A stretch of DNA of 64,000 bases from Curtobacterium sp. VKM Ac-1393 (GTDB lineage Bacteria; Actinomycetota; Actinomycetes; Actinomycetales; Microbacteriaceae). The notes under the pieces were generated by a model. That model saw only the letters and a program-made list of their open reading frames with translations, did no database searches and had not been told where the DNA came from. Of this stretch, positions 7,994 to 16,737 are shown piece by piece. The stretch's first letter is position 1, and every line of letters starts with the position of its first letter. The stretch spans positions 326,301 through 390,300 of the forward strand of contig NZ_JADKRW010000006.1 in NCBI RefSeq assembly GCF_015350995.1. Reading direction: 5' to 3'. Both the position numbers and the translations under genes were made by a program.

Positions 7994-9621
7994 GCGGGAA
8001 CCTCCTGGGGGACGGCGATGTGTCGAGTGATCGTCTCGGCGACCCAGGCGTACGACGCCGGGGCTGCAGGATCGGTGTCGGGGTGGTCGGTGCGGGCGTG
8101 GGCGCCGCGGGACTCGGTGCGGGTCTCGGCGGCGAGCGCCACGAGCCGGGCGAGATCGAGCAGCGCGCGGTCCTCGTGCTCGCGCACGCCGCCCGTGACC
8201 GGTGCGGTGAGCGCGTCGAGGTCGCGCCGTGCGCTCGCCAGTCCGGTGGCGTCGCGCAGCAGACCGACGCGGTCCGTCATGACGGACTGGACCGCCTGCC
8301 GGACGTGGGTGGACCCGTCACGGTGATCCGGGCCTCCCGTCAGGCCTGGCCGGGAGGCCCGTGGGACGTCCGCCGCTCGGGGCACGCTGGTCACGTGGAG
8401 CGCTGCGTCCCCGCGCAGGCGGAGCAGGCCGGGTCGCGGTCCGGCGACCGCGTCCGCTGCGCGGACCGCGAAGACGAGTCCTTCGAGCAGGGAGTTCGAG
8501 GCGAGGCGGTTCGCACCGTGGACGCCGGTGCAGGCGGCCTCGCCGATCGCGAGGAGTCCTGGCAGGCTCGTGCGCCCCTCGGCGTCGGTGGCGATGCCGC
8601 CCATCGAGTAGTGGGCCGCCGGGGACACCGGCACCCCTTCTCGCCCCCAGTCGAAGCCGGCAGCGCGGGTGGCGCGGGTGAGTCCGGGGAACCGACGTGC
8701 GAGGAAGTCGGCGCCGAGCGCGGTGGCGTCGAGGAGCACGGGTGCTCCGCCCTGGTCGCGGACGGCGGCGGCGATGCCACGGGCGACGACGTCGCGCGGA
8801 GCGAGTTCGGCGTCCGGGTGCACCGTCGTCATGAAGCGGCGTCCGCGCGCGTCGCGGAGCACCGCGCCCTCGCCGCGGACGGCCTCGGAGACGAGCCCGC
8901 CGTCCGGCACCGCGAGGCGGGTCGGGTGGAACTGGACGAACTCCAGGTCCGCGACCACCGCCCCCGCACGCCAGGCGGCGGCCACGCCGTCCCCCGTCGC
9001 GACGAGCGGGTTGGTGGTCTCGCGGTAGAGGTGCCCCGCTCCCCCGGAGGCGATCACGACGGCGTCGGCGTCGATCCGTCGGGGTTCGCCGAGCAGGTCG
9101 AGGACGTCGATCCCGACCACGGCGCCGCCCCGGACGACCAGGTCGGTCAGGCACGTGCGTTCGAGGATGGTGACGTGCTGCCGGTGCAGGGCGTCGACGA
9201 GGGTGCGCTCGATGGCGGCACCGGTCGCGTCACCGTCGGCGTGCACGACGCGCCAGCGGCCGTGTGCGGCCTCACGCCCACGGGCCAGGTCGTCGCCGTG
9301 GCGGTCGAGGCTCGCCGCGTCGGTCGTGCGGTCGAAGGGCACGCCGAGGGCGAGCAGGTCGCGGACCCGTGCGGGGCCGTCGGTGCACAGGACCTCCACC
9401 GCGCGGGCGTCGGCGCTGCCGGCCGCGGCGACGTGGGTGTCGGACTGGTGCAGCGTCGCCGTGTCGTCGGCGCCGAGCGCCACCGCGACGCCGCCCTGGG
9501 CGTACGCCGTCGCGCTGTCGGCGAGGGCGCCCTTCGTCACCAGTGTGACGTCGTGGACGGCGCTGGCGCGGATCGCTGCGGTCAGCCCGGCGATGCCGGA
9601 GCCGACGATGACGACGTGCAC
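7990..9621 (-). CDS. nadB: L-aspartate oxidase
   Basis: A 543-residue FAD flavoprotein that oxidises L-aspartate to iminoaspartate for NadA. It starts at a GTG with the dinucleotide-binding motif VVIVGSGIAGLTAAI; AYAQGGVAVALG and SYSMGG-type elements (here HYSMGGIATDAEGR) and GANRLASNSLLEGLVF are typical. A linker near residues 415-435 (VPRASRPGLTGGPDHRDG) is encoded by an inverted repeat (CGGGCCTCCCG at 8329, CGGGAGGCCCG at 8351) that belongs to a repeat family otherwise found between genes here, so a mobile-repeat insertion in frame is likely. The C-terminal helical domain follows. Operon partner of nadA and nadC. Confidence 0.96.
   Translation of the reverse strand: MHVVIVGSGIAGLTAAIRASAVHDVTLVTKGALADSATAYAQGGVAVALGADDTATLHQSDTHVAAAGSADARAVEVLCTDGPARVRDLLALGVPFDRTTDAASLDRHGDDLARGREAAHGRWRVVHADGDATGAAIERTLVDALHRQHVTILERTCLTDLVVRGGAVVGIDVLDLLGEPRRIDADAVVIASGGAGHLYRETTNPLVATGDGVAAAWRAGAVVADLEFVQFHPTRLAVPDGGLVSEAVRGEGAVLRDARGRRFMTTVHPDAELAPRDVVARGIAAAVRDQGGAPVLLDATALGADFLARRFPGLTRATRAAGFDWGREGVPVSPAAHYSMGGIATDAEGRTSLPGLLAIGEAACTGVHGANRLASNSLLEGLVFAVRAADAVAGPRPGLLRLRGDAALHVTSVPRAADVPRASRPGLTGGPDHRDGSTHVRQAVQSVMTDRVGLLRDATGLASARRDLDALTAPVTGGVREHEDRALLDLARLVALAAETRTESRGAHARTDHPDTDPAAPASYAWVAETITRHIAVPQEVPA
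8329..8361. repeat. Type A inverted repeat inside nadB
   Basis: Perfect 11-bp arms CGGGCCTCCCG (8329-8339) and CGGGAGGCCCG (8351-8361). The same 11-mer recurs at about 14996, 15111, 18609, 18643, 27517, 29645 and 37489. Here it lies inside a coding region and adds an in-frame linker. Confidence 0.7.
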
Positions 9622-9648
9622 GGTGGTCTCCCTGGGTCGGTCGGGTGC

Positions 9649-9697
<49 letters not shown>

Positions 9698-10969
9698 TCA
9701 GCCGCGGGGCTTGGCCGCGAGCATGCGCTCGAGCGCGACCCTGGCGTCGGCCTGCACCTCGGCGGGGACGACGATCTCGTTGAGCACCTCGCCGCGCATG
9801 AGTGCCTCGAGCACCCACGCGAGGTAGCCGGGGTGGATCCGGTACATCGTCGAGCACGGGCAGACGACCGGGTCGAGGCAGAAGATCGTGTGCTGCGGGT
9901 ACTCGGCGGCGAGCCGGTTCACCATGTTGATCTCGGTGCCGATCGCGAAGGTCGTGGGCTCGGTGGCGGCGGCGACGGTCTTCCGGATCAGGTCGGTGCT
10001 GCCGGCGTGGTCGGCGGCGTCGACGACGGCCATCGGGCACTCCGGGTGGACGATGACCTGCACGCCGGGGTGCTCGCGGCGGGCCTGGTCGATCTGGTCG
10101 ACGGTGAAGCGGCGGTGCACCGAGCAGAAGCCGTGCCAGAGCACGACCTTGGCGTCCTGCAGGGTCTGCTCGTCGTTGCCGCCGAGGGCCTTGCGCGGGT
10201 TCCACATCGGCATCAGGTCGGTGCTGATCCCCATGGCCTTGGCGGTGTTGCGGCCGAGGTGCTGGTCGGGGAAGAACAGCACGCGCTGCCCGCGTTCGAA
10301 CGCCCACTCGAGCACCGTCGCGGCGTTCGAGCTGGTGCAGACGATGCCGCCGTTGCGCCCGCAGAAGGCCTTGAGGTCGGCAGCGGAGTTCATGTAGGTG
10401 ACCGGGATGACCGGCACACGGCCGTCGGCGTCGGGCTCGGTGCCGTACACGGCGGCGAGCTCGGCCCAGGCGGCCTCGACGCTGTCGATGTCGGCCATGT
10501 CCGCCATCGAGCAGCCCGCGGCCAGGTTCGGCAGGATGACGCGCTGGTCGTCACGGGCCAGGATGTCGGCGGTCTCGGCCATGAAGTGCACGCCGCAGAA
10601 CACGATGGCCTCGGCGTCGGGCTTCGTCAGCGCGGCGTTGGCGAGCTGGAACGAGTCGCCGAGGAAGTCCGCGTGCCGGACGACCTCGTCACGCTGGTAG
10701 AAGTGCCCGAGGACGACGACCCGGTCGCCGAGGGTCGCCTTCGCCCGCTCGATGCGCTCGTGCAGCTCGTCGGTCGGCGTGGTCTTGTACTCGTCCGGCA
10801 GCACGCCCTGTCGCGGGGCTGTCGTCGGGATGACGTCGGTCATCGACGACCCCGGGCCGTACCCGGGCCGCGAGTCGAAGTCCCACGTGGGCAGGGCGAG
10901 GTCGGGCGTGCAGGTGCTGCCGTCGGCCTTGCCGTTCGAGATGAGGTCGATGGTCGTCGCGATGGACAC
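9698..10969 (-). CDS. nadA: Quinolinate synthase A
   Basis: A 423-residue [4Fe-4S] enzyme that condenses iminoaspartate with dihydroxyacetone phosphate to quinolinate. The three cluster cysteines are seen in NLAAGCSMADM, in TSSNAATV-flanked CTSS, and in DPVVCPCSTMYRIHP; VVLGHFYQRDEVV, GVHFMAETADIL and VIPVTYMNSAADLKAF are diagnostic. This long form carries an N-terminal extension of about 60 residues (MSIATTIDLISNGKADGSTC...), usual for actinobacterial NadA. It starts with GTG, 8 nt after the nrtR stop. Confidence 0.97.
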   Translation of the reverse strand: MSIATTIDLISNGKADGSTCTPDLALPTWDFDSRPGYGPGSSMTDVIPTTAPRQGVLPDEYKTTPTDELHERIERAKATLGDRVVVLGHFYQRDEVVRHADFLGDSFQLANAALTKPDAEAIVFCGVHFMAETADILARDDQRVILPNLAAGCSMADMADIDSVEAAWAELAAVYGTEPDADGRVPVIPVTYMNSAADLKAFCGRNGGIVCTSSNAATVLEWAFERGQRVLFFPDQHLGRNTAKAMGISTDLMPMWNPRKALGGNDEQTLQDAKVVLWHGFCSVHRRFTVDQIDQARREHPGVQVIVHPECPMAVVDAADHAGSTDLIRKTVAAATEPTTFAIGTEINMVNRLAAEYPQHTIFCLDPVVCPCSTMYRIHPGYLAWVLEALMRGEVLNEIVVPAEVQADARVALERMLAAKPRG

Positions 10970-10977
10970 GGTGGTTC

Positions 10978-11676
10978 CTATCGGTTCTGCGGTCGTGTGC
11001 CCTGCTGCAGCGGGCCGTTGTCCGCGTAGGCCAGGTCGGGGTTCGAGCGGTACAGCCGGGCCGGACGGTGCCGGTCCCCACTCGTGGTCTCGTCGGTCGG
11101 CAGGATCGCGTCGGTCTTCTCGACCTGTCGACGGAAGTTCGCGGGGTCGAGCGCGCGCCCGAGCACCGCCTCGTACACCCCGCGCAGCTCGGCGAGGGTG
11201 AACCGGTCCCCCAGGAACGCCTGGGCGATCCGGGAGTACGACATCTTGGTGCGGAGTCGCCAGAGCGCGTACTCGACGATGCGGTCGTGGTCGAAGGCGA
11301 GCGGCGGGTGCTCGTCGGCCAGGAACCAGCGGACGTTCCAGTCGTCCGGCACCACGTTCGCCTCGTCCGGGTGCACCAGCGCCCAGTAGACGATGGACAC
11401 CACCCGGCTCGGGGAGCGTCCGACGTCGCCGAACGCGTAGAGCTGCTCGAGGTACCGCGGCTGCACGTTCGTCGTCTCGCGCAGGCGGGCCGCGGCGGAG
11501 TCCTCGAGCCCCTCGTCGTCACCGACCCAGCCGCCGGGCAACGCCCACGACCCCTCGAACGGCTCGGCCACCCGGCGCACGAGCGGCATCCAGAGCGCCG
11601 GCGCCCCGGTGTCGGGGTGCGGGCGCAGTGCGACGATCACGGTGGAGACCGCGACGCGGATGCCTGGCTCGTCCAT
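10978..11676 (-). CDS. nrtR: NrtR-type NUDIX transcriptional regulator of NAD biosynthesis
   Basis: A 232-residue protein with an N-terminal NUDIX-like domain (RVAVSTVIVALRP; WALPGGWVGDDEGLEDSAAA) and a C-terminal winged-helix part (MSYSRIAQAFLGDRFTLAEL then YEAVLGRALDPANFRRQVEK), the architecture of NrtR. In this family the NUDIX domain senses ADP-ribose or related ligands and the winged helix represses NAD genes. The NUDIX box is degenerate: the REUxEE core reads ARLRET, so hydrolysis is probably lost, as expected for a regulator. It is the first gene of the nadABC operon, implying autoregulation and feedback control of the pathway. The start at 11676 has GAAGGT upstream. Confidence 0.88.
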   Translation of the reverse strand: MDEPGIRVAVSTVIVALRPHPDTGAPALWMPLVRRVAEPFEGSWALPGGWVGDDEGLEDSAAARLRETTNVQPRYLEQLYAFGDVGRSPSRVVSIVYWALVHPDEANVVPDDWNVRWFLADEHPPLAFDHDRIVEYALWRLRTKMSYSRIAQAFLGDRFTLAELRGVYEAVLGRALDPANFRRQVEKTDAILPTDETTSGDRHRPARLYRSNPDLAYADNGPLQQGTRPQNR

Positions 11677-11687
11677 GGTGGACCTTC

Positions 11688-11727
11688 GTGTCAATGTGAC
11701 CCGAAGTGTTCGGGTTGCGATGACACT
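11688..11727. promoter_or_regulatory. Candidate NrtR operator region
   Basis: Upstream of nrtR there are overlapping symmetric elements: GTCA-ATG-TGAC (11690-11700), and AGTGT (11705-11709) paired with ACACT (11723-11727). The first lies 14 bp before the nrtR ATG. They are plausible operators for autoregulation; no binding consensus was compared. Confidence 0.4.
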
Positions 11728-11795
11728 ATCACCGGCCGTCACGAACCGGAAACAGATTGTCACGCGGCCGAAAACTCCCGGGGTCCCCGCGTGGA

Positions 11796-11801
11796 TACGG
11801 T
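11796..11801 (+). promoter_or_regulatory. -10 element of leaderless acylphosphatase promoter
   Basis: TACGGT ends 7 nt before the ATG at 11809. The spacing decides in favour of this ATG over the in-frame GTG at 11800, which lies inside the hexamer. Confidence 0.5.
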
Positions 11802-11808
11802 GAGCGAC

Positions 11809-12090
11809 ATGACGACGGTGACGAGGATGCATGCCGTGGTGTCGGGGACCGTCCAGGGGGTCGGCTTCCGGTACTGGACCGCACGGAAGGCCGACGGGCT
11901 CGACCTGGTCGGGTACGCCAGGAACCTGTGGGACGGCACCGTCGAGGTCGAGGCCGAGGGGCCCTCGGTCGCGGTGGAGACGCTGATGGAGTGCCTGCGG
12001 AGCGGTCCCCCGTCGGCCACCGTGACCGACGTCGAGCTCCGCCCCGTCGTGCCGCACGGCGACGCCGACGGGTTCGCGATCCTGCACTGA
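11809..12090 (+). CDS. acyP: Acylphosphatase
   Basis: A 93-residue enzyme hydrolysing carboxyl-phosphate bonds such as acetyl phosphate. The signature VSGTVQGVGFRYWT carries the catalytic Arg (in GFRYW), and GYARNLWDGTVEVEAEG carries the catalytic Asn (in ARNLWDG). Length matches the single-domain family. The start is fixed by a promoter element 7 nt upstream. It is divergent from nrtR, sharing a 132-bp control region, and is probably monocistronic. Confidence 0.96.
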   Translation: MTTVTRMHAVVSGTVQGVGFRYWTARKADGLDLVGYARNLWDGTVEVEAEGPSVAVETLMECLRSGPPSATVTDVELRPVVPHGDADGFAILH

Positions 12091-12222
12091 CCGGGTCACC
12101 CGGACTGTTCACCTGCGGATGTCGGTGCGGAGCGGAATAATCGAATCCACTCAGGCGGTTGCCCTGTCTGCGCGTTCCGCGCCCCCTCGTTCCACCAGTC
12201 GTGATCCACCAGGAGCCCCCGC

Positions 12223-13704
12223 ATGACCCAGGCCGTCGATTCCGCCCCCCGCACGGGAAGCGTCTCGCAGCCGAACGCTGCCGAGACCCGACTCGTGATC
12301 GGGCTGCTGCTCGTCTCCGCGTTCGTCGTCATCCTCAACGAGACGATCATGGGCGTGGCGCTGCCGCGGCTCATGGACGACCTCGACATCAGTGCGGCGA
12401 CGGGGCAGTGGTTGACCACCGGCTTCCTGCTCACGATGGCGGTCGTCATCCCGATCACCGGCTTCCTGCTGCAGCGCTTCAACACCCGCCCGGTGTTCGT
12501 CTGGGCGATGGGCCTGTTCTCCGTCGGCACGCTGATCGCGCTGCTCGCACCGGGCTTCACGCTCCTGCTGATCGGCCGCATCGTCCAGGCGAGCGGGACG
12601 GCGATCATGATGCCGCTCCTGATGACGACCGTGCTCACCCTCGTCGACCCCGCCCACCGCGGCCGGATCATGGGGAACATCTCGATCGTCATCTCGGTCG
12701 CGCCGGCGATCGGCCCGACGATCTCGGGGCTCATCCTCAACGCGTTCTCGTGGCGCTGGCTGTTCGGCTTCGTCCTGCCGATCGCGATCGCCGCGCTCAT
12801 CCTCGGCATGGTGAAGGTCCGCAACGTCTCGACGCCGCGCCGGGCACCGCTCGACGTGTTCTCGGTGATCCTGTCCGCGTTCGCGTTCGGTGGGATCGTC
12901 TACGGCCTGTCCAGCATCGGCGAGGCCGGCACGACCGGCCTGGCCGTCCCGGTCACCGCGCTCGTCGTCGGTGCCGTCGCCCTGACGGCGTTCATCATCC
13001 GGCAGACCCGCCTGCAGCGCACCGACAGTGCGCTGCTCGACCTGCGCACCTTCCAGACCCGCGGGTTCACCGTGCCGATCGTCGCGATGGCGCTGAGCTT
13101 CATGGCGATGTTCGGCACGCTCATCCTGCTGCCGATCTACCTCGAGCGCGTGCTCGGGCTCGAGGTCCTGCAGGTCGGCCTGCTCCTGCTGCCCGGCGGT
13201 CTGCTCATGGGTCTGCTCTCCCCGATCGTCGGCCGCGTCTACGACCGTCGTGGGCCCCGCGTGCTGCTCATCCCCGGCTCCATCATCGTCAGCGCGGTGC
13301 TGTGGGCGCTCTCCACGGTCGGCGTGGACACCAGCGTCTGGTTCGTCCTCGGTGCCCACGTCGTGCTGAGCATCGGCCTGGCACTGACCTTCACGCCGCT
13401 GTTCACCGCGGCGCTCGGCGGGCTGCCCCCGAAGCTCTACTCGCACGGCAGCGCGGTGCTCGGCACGGCGCAGCAGCTCGCCGGCGCCGCCGGCACCGCC
13501 CTGTTCGTCACGCTCCTGACGATCGGCGCCGCCACCGCAGCGACCGACGCGGGTGCCGGAGCCGTGGCTGCCGCGACCGCCTCGGGCGTGCAGACCGCGT
13601 TCCTGGTCGGCGCCGTGATCTCGCTGTTCGGCATCCTGGCGTCGGTGTTCGTCACCCGCCCGGTGGTCCCCGAGGGCGCGCCGACCCCGCCGCCCGCACA
13701 CTGA
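12223..13704 (+). CDS. MFS multidrug efflux transporter (DHA2 family, 14 TM)
   Basis: A 493-residue membrane protein with about 14 hydrophobic segments. Motifs of the DHA2 drug:H+ antiporters are seen: MGVALPRLMDDLDISAATGQWLTTGFLLTMAVVIP-type helices 1-2, RIVQASGTAIMMPLLMT, and motif C-like GNISIVISVAPAIGPTISGLIL. It is expected to expel hydrophobic cations or antibiotics in exchange for protons. An AGGAG ribosome binding site precedes the ATG. No regulator is adjacent. Substrate unknown. Confidence 0.93.
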   Translation: MTQAVDSAPRTGSVSQPNAAETRLVIGLLLVSAFVVILNETIMGVALPRLMDDLDISAATGQWLTTGFLLTMAVVIPITGFLLQRFNTRPVFVWAMGLFSVGTLIALLAPGFTLLLIGRIVQASGTAIMMPLLMTTVLTLVDPAHRGRIMGNISIVISVAPAIGPTISGLILNAFSWRWLFGFVLPIAIAALILGMVKVRNVSTPRRAPLDVFSVILSAFAFGGIVYGLSSIGEAGTTGLAVPVTALVVGAVALTAFIIRQTRLQRTDSALLDLRTFQTRGFTVPIVAMALSFMAMFGTLILLPIYLERVLGLEVLQVGLLLLPGGLLMGLLSPIVGRVYDRRGPRVLLIPGSIIVSAVLWALSTVGVDTSVWFVLGAHVVLSIGLALTFTPLFTAALGGLPPKLYSHGSAVLGTAQQLAGAAGTALFVTLLTIGAATAATDAGAGAVAAATASGVQTAFLVGAVISLFGILASVFVTRPVVPEGAPTPPPAH

Positions 13705-13745
13705 CCGCAGCGCCGCCCACGGGTCCGCGTGGCATCGTGGGCGGC

Positions 13746-14993
13746 ATGCGGTCGACGGCGAGCGAACTGAACTGGTCCGGCACGGTCACCTACACGGCCG
13801 AGCGGGTGGTGCGACCGGGTTCGATCGCCGAGGCCGCTGACCTGGTCGCACGCTCTCCGAGGGTGCACGGACTCGGCACCCGACACTCGTTCAACGACGT
13901 CGCCGACTCCCCCGGGATCCTGATCGACCTGACCGGGCTCCCGACCGACCTGGTCGTCGACCCGGAACGACGGACGGCGACACTCGGTGCCGGCACCCGG
14001 TACGGCGTCGTCGCACCGGAGCTCGACCGCGCCGGCTTCGCTCTGCACAACATGGGCTCGCTGCCGCACATCTCCGTCGGCGGCGCGGTCGCCACCGGCA
14101 CCCACGGCTCCGGCACCACCCTCGGCTCACTGTCCACCGCGGTGCGGTCGTTCGAGCTGCTCGGCCCCGACGGCGCGCTCCGGACGGTCGACCGCTCCGA
14201 CCCCGCCTTCGCCGGCACCGTCCTGCACCTCGGACTGTTCGGCATCGTGACCCGCGTCACGCTCGACCTCGAGCCGACGTACCGGATGCGCCAGGACTCG
14301 TACGGCCCGTTCCCGTGGGCCACGTTCACCGACCACGTCGCCGAGGTCCACGCCGCCGGGTACTCGGTGTGCGCGTACACGGTGTTCGGCGACGAGATCA
14401 GCGAGGCACTGGTGAAGTCCCGGGTGCCCGACGGCGCCGACGACGTCGCCGTGCCGGACGAGCTGTTCGGTGCCCCCCGACTGCCCGGAGCACCAGGCGA
14501 CGCCCACCGCACCGCCCGCGACGGATCGGTCGGCCCGTGGTGGGACCGGCTGCCGCACTTCCCGATCGAGTCCGTCCCGAGCCACGGATCCGAGGTGCAG
14601 AGCGAGCACTTCGTCCCGCTCCGGCACGCCGCCGCCGCCCTCGACGCCCTGCGGGGCCTGGCCGACCGCATCCAGCCGCACCTGCACGTGTGCGAGCTCC
14701 GGACGATGGCGGCGGACGACCTCTGGTTGAGCCCGACCCAGGGCGAGGACGTGCTCTGCATCGCGTTCACCTGGCAGAAGCACCCGGAGGCGGTCGCGGC
14801 GCTGCTGCCCGACCTCGAGGCGCGGCTGGCACCGTTCGACGGGCGGCCGCACTGGGGGAAGATGAGCTCGCTCGACGGCGACGCGATCGCGGAGCTGTAC
14901 CCGCGGGTGGCGGACGTCCGCGAGCTGGTGGCACGAGCCGACCCGGACCGGACGTTCGCATCCGCGTTCGGTGAGCGGTTGCTCGGGACCTGA
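13746..14993 (+). CDS. FAD-binding alditol oxidase-like oxidoreductase
   Basis: A 415-residue protein, close to the ~418 residues of Streptomyces alditol oxidase (AldO). The N-terminal PCMH-type FAD domain shows VHGLGTRHSFNDVADSPG, with the flavin-linking His expected in GTRHS, and GSLPHISVGGAVATGTHGSG. The C-terminal D-arabinono-lactone-oxidase-type domain includes HWGKMSSL and the RTFASAFGERLLG ending. Enzymes of this group oxidise xylitol, sorbitol or aldonolactones with O2, giving H2O2. The start at 13746 follows the MFS stop by 41 nt; co-transcription is possible. Substrate is inferred from family only. Confidence 0.88.
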   Translation: MRSTASELNWSGTVTYTAERVVRPGSIAEAADLVARSPRVHGLGTRHSFNDVADSPGILIDLTGLPTDLVVDPERRTATLGAGTRYGVVAPELDRAGFALHNMGSLPHISVGGAVATGTHGSGTTLGSLSTAVRSFELLGPDGALRTVDRSDPAFAGTVLHLGLFGIVTRVTLDLEPTYRMRQDSYGPFPWATFTDHVAEVHAAGYSVCAYTVFGDEISEALVKSRVPDGADDVAVPDELFGAPRLPGAPGDAHRTARDGSVGPWWDRLPHFPIESVPSHGSEVQSEHFVPLRHAAAALDALRGLADRIQPHLHVCELRTMAADDLWLSPTQGEDVLCIAFTWQKHPEAVAALLPDLEARLAPFDGRPHWGKMSSLDGDAIAELYPRVADVRELVARADPDRTFASAFGERLLGT

Positions 14994-14996
14994 CCC

Positions 14997-15122
14997 GGGC
15001 CTCCCGTCCGACGCCCCGCGCCTCCGCGCCCCGGAACCAGGTTCCGGACACGGAACCGTGCGATCGCGTGGTGCTGTGTCCGGAACCTGGTTCCGCTGGC
15101 CCCGGTCCGACCGGGAGGCCCG
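14997..15122. terminator. Nested inverted repeats, bidirectional terminator
   Basis: A perfect 20-bp inverted repeat, CGGAACCAGGTTCCGGACAC (15032-15051) and its complement (15076-15095), lies inside outer type A arms (GGGCCTCCCG at 14997-15006, CGGGAGGCCCG from 15112). It fills the gap between two convergent genes. Confidence 0.7.
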
Positions 15123-15142
15123 GTGCCGGTCCGCCACGGCGC

Positions 15143-15637
15143 TCAGCGCAGGCGGGTGACCACCTTCGCATCCCCGTCCCAGTGGCGGAGACCGCCCACG
15201 GTGAGCACCTCGGGCAGGGGCGCGTCCGCAGACAGGACCCGGAGGGCCGCGGGCAGGTCGACGTCGCGGATGCGCCGCGCGAGGGTGACGTGCGGCGCCC
15301 ACCGGCCCGGCGACGACGAGTCGAGCGATCCCGGGGCAGCGGCGTCGACCGCGCGGTGGAAGCGGGCCAGTGGCTCGTCGACGACCACACCGAGGCCGAG
15401 CACGTGCCGACCGGGGCCGGCGGGGAAGAGCAGGACGCCCGCGACGCGCAGGGTCTCAGGCATCAGGACGTCGAGGTCCGTCGGGACGGGCAGCGCCTCG
15501 CCGGCCACGAGGGTGACGTGCGGATCGTTCGTGCCCGAGTGGCCGAGGCTCGGCAGTTCGGCGGCGACGAGAGTCTGCCAGAGCGCCCGGACCGCTGCGT
15601 CCGACGGGCCGTCGAGGACGAGTTCGATGCTGCGCAC
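15143..15637 (-). CDS. 2'-5' RNA ligase family (2H phosphoesterase) protein
   Basis: A 164-residue protein with the two HxT motifs that define 2H phosphoesterases: NDPHVTLVAG and WAPHVTLARR. The family includes 2'-5' RNA ligases (ThpR) and cyclic phosphodiesterases acting on RNA ends or ADP-ribose 1'',2''-cyclic phosphate. A GTG start at 15637 is chosen because conservation (VRSIELVLDG) begins there; an upstream frame to 15802 is not supported. Monocistronic; the exact substrate is unknown. Confidence 0.85.
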   Translation of the reverse strand: MRSIELVLDGPSDAAVRALWQTLVAAELPSLGHSGTNDPHVTLVAGEALPVPTDLDVLMPETLRVAGVLLFPAGPGRHVLGLGVVVDEPLARFHRAVDAAAPGSLDSSSPGRWAPHVTLARRIRDVDLPAALRVLSADAPLPEVLTVGGLRHWDGDAKVVTRLR

Positions 15638-15783
15638 GTACCGAGTCAACCAACGAAGCCCGTGACACCGATGTAACACGACGGAACGGAACTCGCACCG
15701 GGGCGACGCTCCCGCCACACTCGACTCCACGCCGCGGACCACCGCGGCGTCCCCGACAGCACCTGCCCACGAGGAGCACCACC

Positions 15784-16737
15784 ATGTCCGCAGCCCCCGC
15801 ACTGCCCGAGAAGCCGAAGGGCAAGCGCCCGATCGGGTGGATCGTCGCCGCAGCGATCGTCGTCGTCGCGATCGTCGTCGCCGTGATCGTCGGAGCCGTC
15901 CGCTCAGGGGGCGACGACGCTGGCGCTGCCGCCGGTGACGCGAAGCCGAAGACCGTCACGATCGGTGTCGCGGACAAGTCACTTTCCTACTGGAGCACGT
16001 ACACGAAGCTCGCGAAGGAGAAGCTCAACGTCACCGTCAAGCTGACGAACTTCGCGGACTACTCGCTGCCGAACCCCGCGCTGAAGGACGGCCAGGTCGA
16101 CCTGAACCAGTTCCAGCACATCCAGTACCTGGCGGACTACAACGTCACGTCGGACGACGACCTGCAGCCGATCGGCTCCACCGCCGTCTACCCGCTGCCG
16201 CTGTACTCGACGAAGTACGACGAGCCCTCGAAGCTCCCCGCGAACGCGAAGGTCGCGATCCCGAACGACTCGATCAACCAGGCCCGCGCGCTGCTCATCC
16301 TGCAGGCAGCGGACCTCATCACGCTCAAGGACGGCGGCTCGGCGTTCTCGACCACCTCGGACATCGAGACGAAGAAGGTCGACATCCAGCCGCTCGAGGC
16401 CTCGCAGACCGCGAACGCGCTGCAGCAGGGCTCCGTCGCCGCCGCCGTCGTGAACAACAACTTCGCGACCGCCGCCGGCCTGCCGATCTCGGACGCGATC
16501 TACCAGGACGACCCCTCGAGCGCGAGCGCCGCCCCGTACGTGAACGTGTTCGCCGCCCGCGACGAGGACAAGGACAACACGACGTACCTGGCCCTCGCGA
16601 AGCTGTTCCAGGACGAGTCCGTGCAGAAGGTCTTCGCGAAGGACCTGCCCGAGGCCGTCTCCCGCGACGAGAGCGCCTCGAAGCTGCAGTCCGAGCTCGC
16701 GAAGGTCGAGCAGGACGCGAAGGCGGCCAAGCAGTAG
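15784..16737 (+). CDS. metQ: MetQ/NlpA-family methionine ABC transporter substrate-binding protein
   Basis: A 317-residue exported protein. A single N-terminal hydrophobic helix (GWIVAAAIVVVAIVVAVIVGAV) acts as signal or anchor; no lipobox cysteine is visible, which is unusual for a Gram-positive MetQ. The mature part shows NlpA features: KLTNFADYSLPNPALKDGQVDLNQFQHIQYL, and ALQQGSVAAAVVNNNFAT. It binds methionine (often D-Met or peptides) for the MetNI permease. GAGGAG lies upstream of the ATG. First gene of metQ-metN-metI, overlapping metN by one base. Confidence 0.93.
   Translation: MSAAPALPEKPKGKRPIGWIVAAAIVVVAIVVAVIVGAVRSGGDDAGAAAGDAKPKTVTIGVADKSLSYWSTYTKLAKEKLNVTVKLTNFADYSLPNPALKDGQVDLNQFQHIQYLADYNVTSDDDLQPIGSTAVYPLPLYSTKYDEPSKLPANAKVAIPNDSINQARALLILQAADLITLKDGGSAFSTTSDIETKKVDIQPLEASQTANALQQGSVAAAVVNNNFATAAGLPISDAIYQDDPSSASAAPYVNVFAARDEDKDNTTYLALAKLFQDESVQKVFAKDLPEAVSRDESASKLQSELAKVEQDAKAAKQ

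Noticed and set aside
15640..15783. A SAM riboswitch before metQ
   Set aside because: No S-box-like conserved core or terminator is visible in the 144-bp gap.
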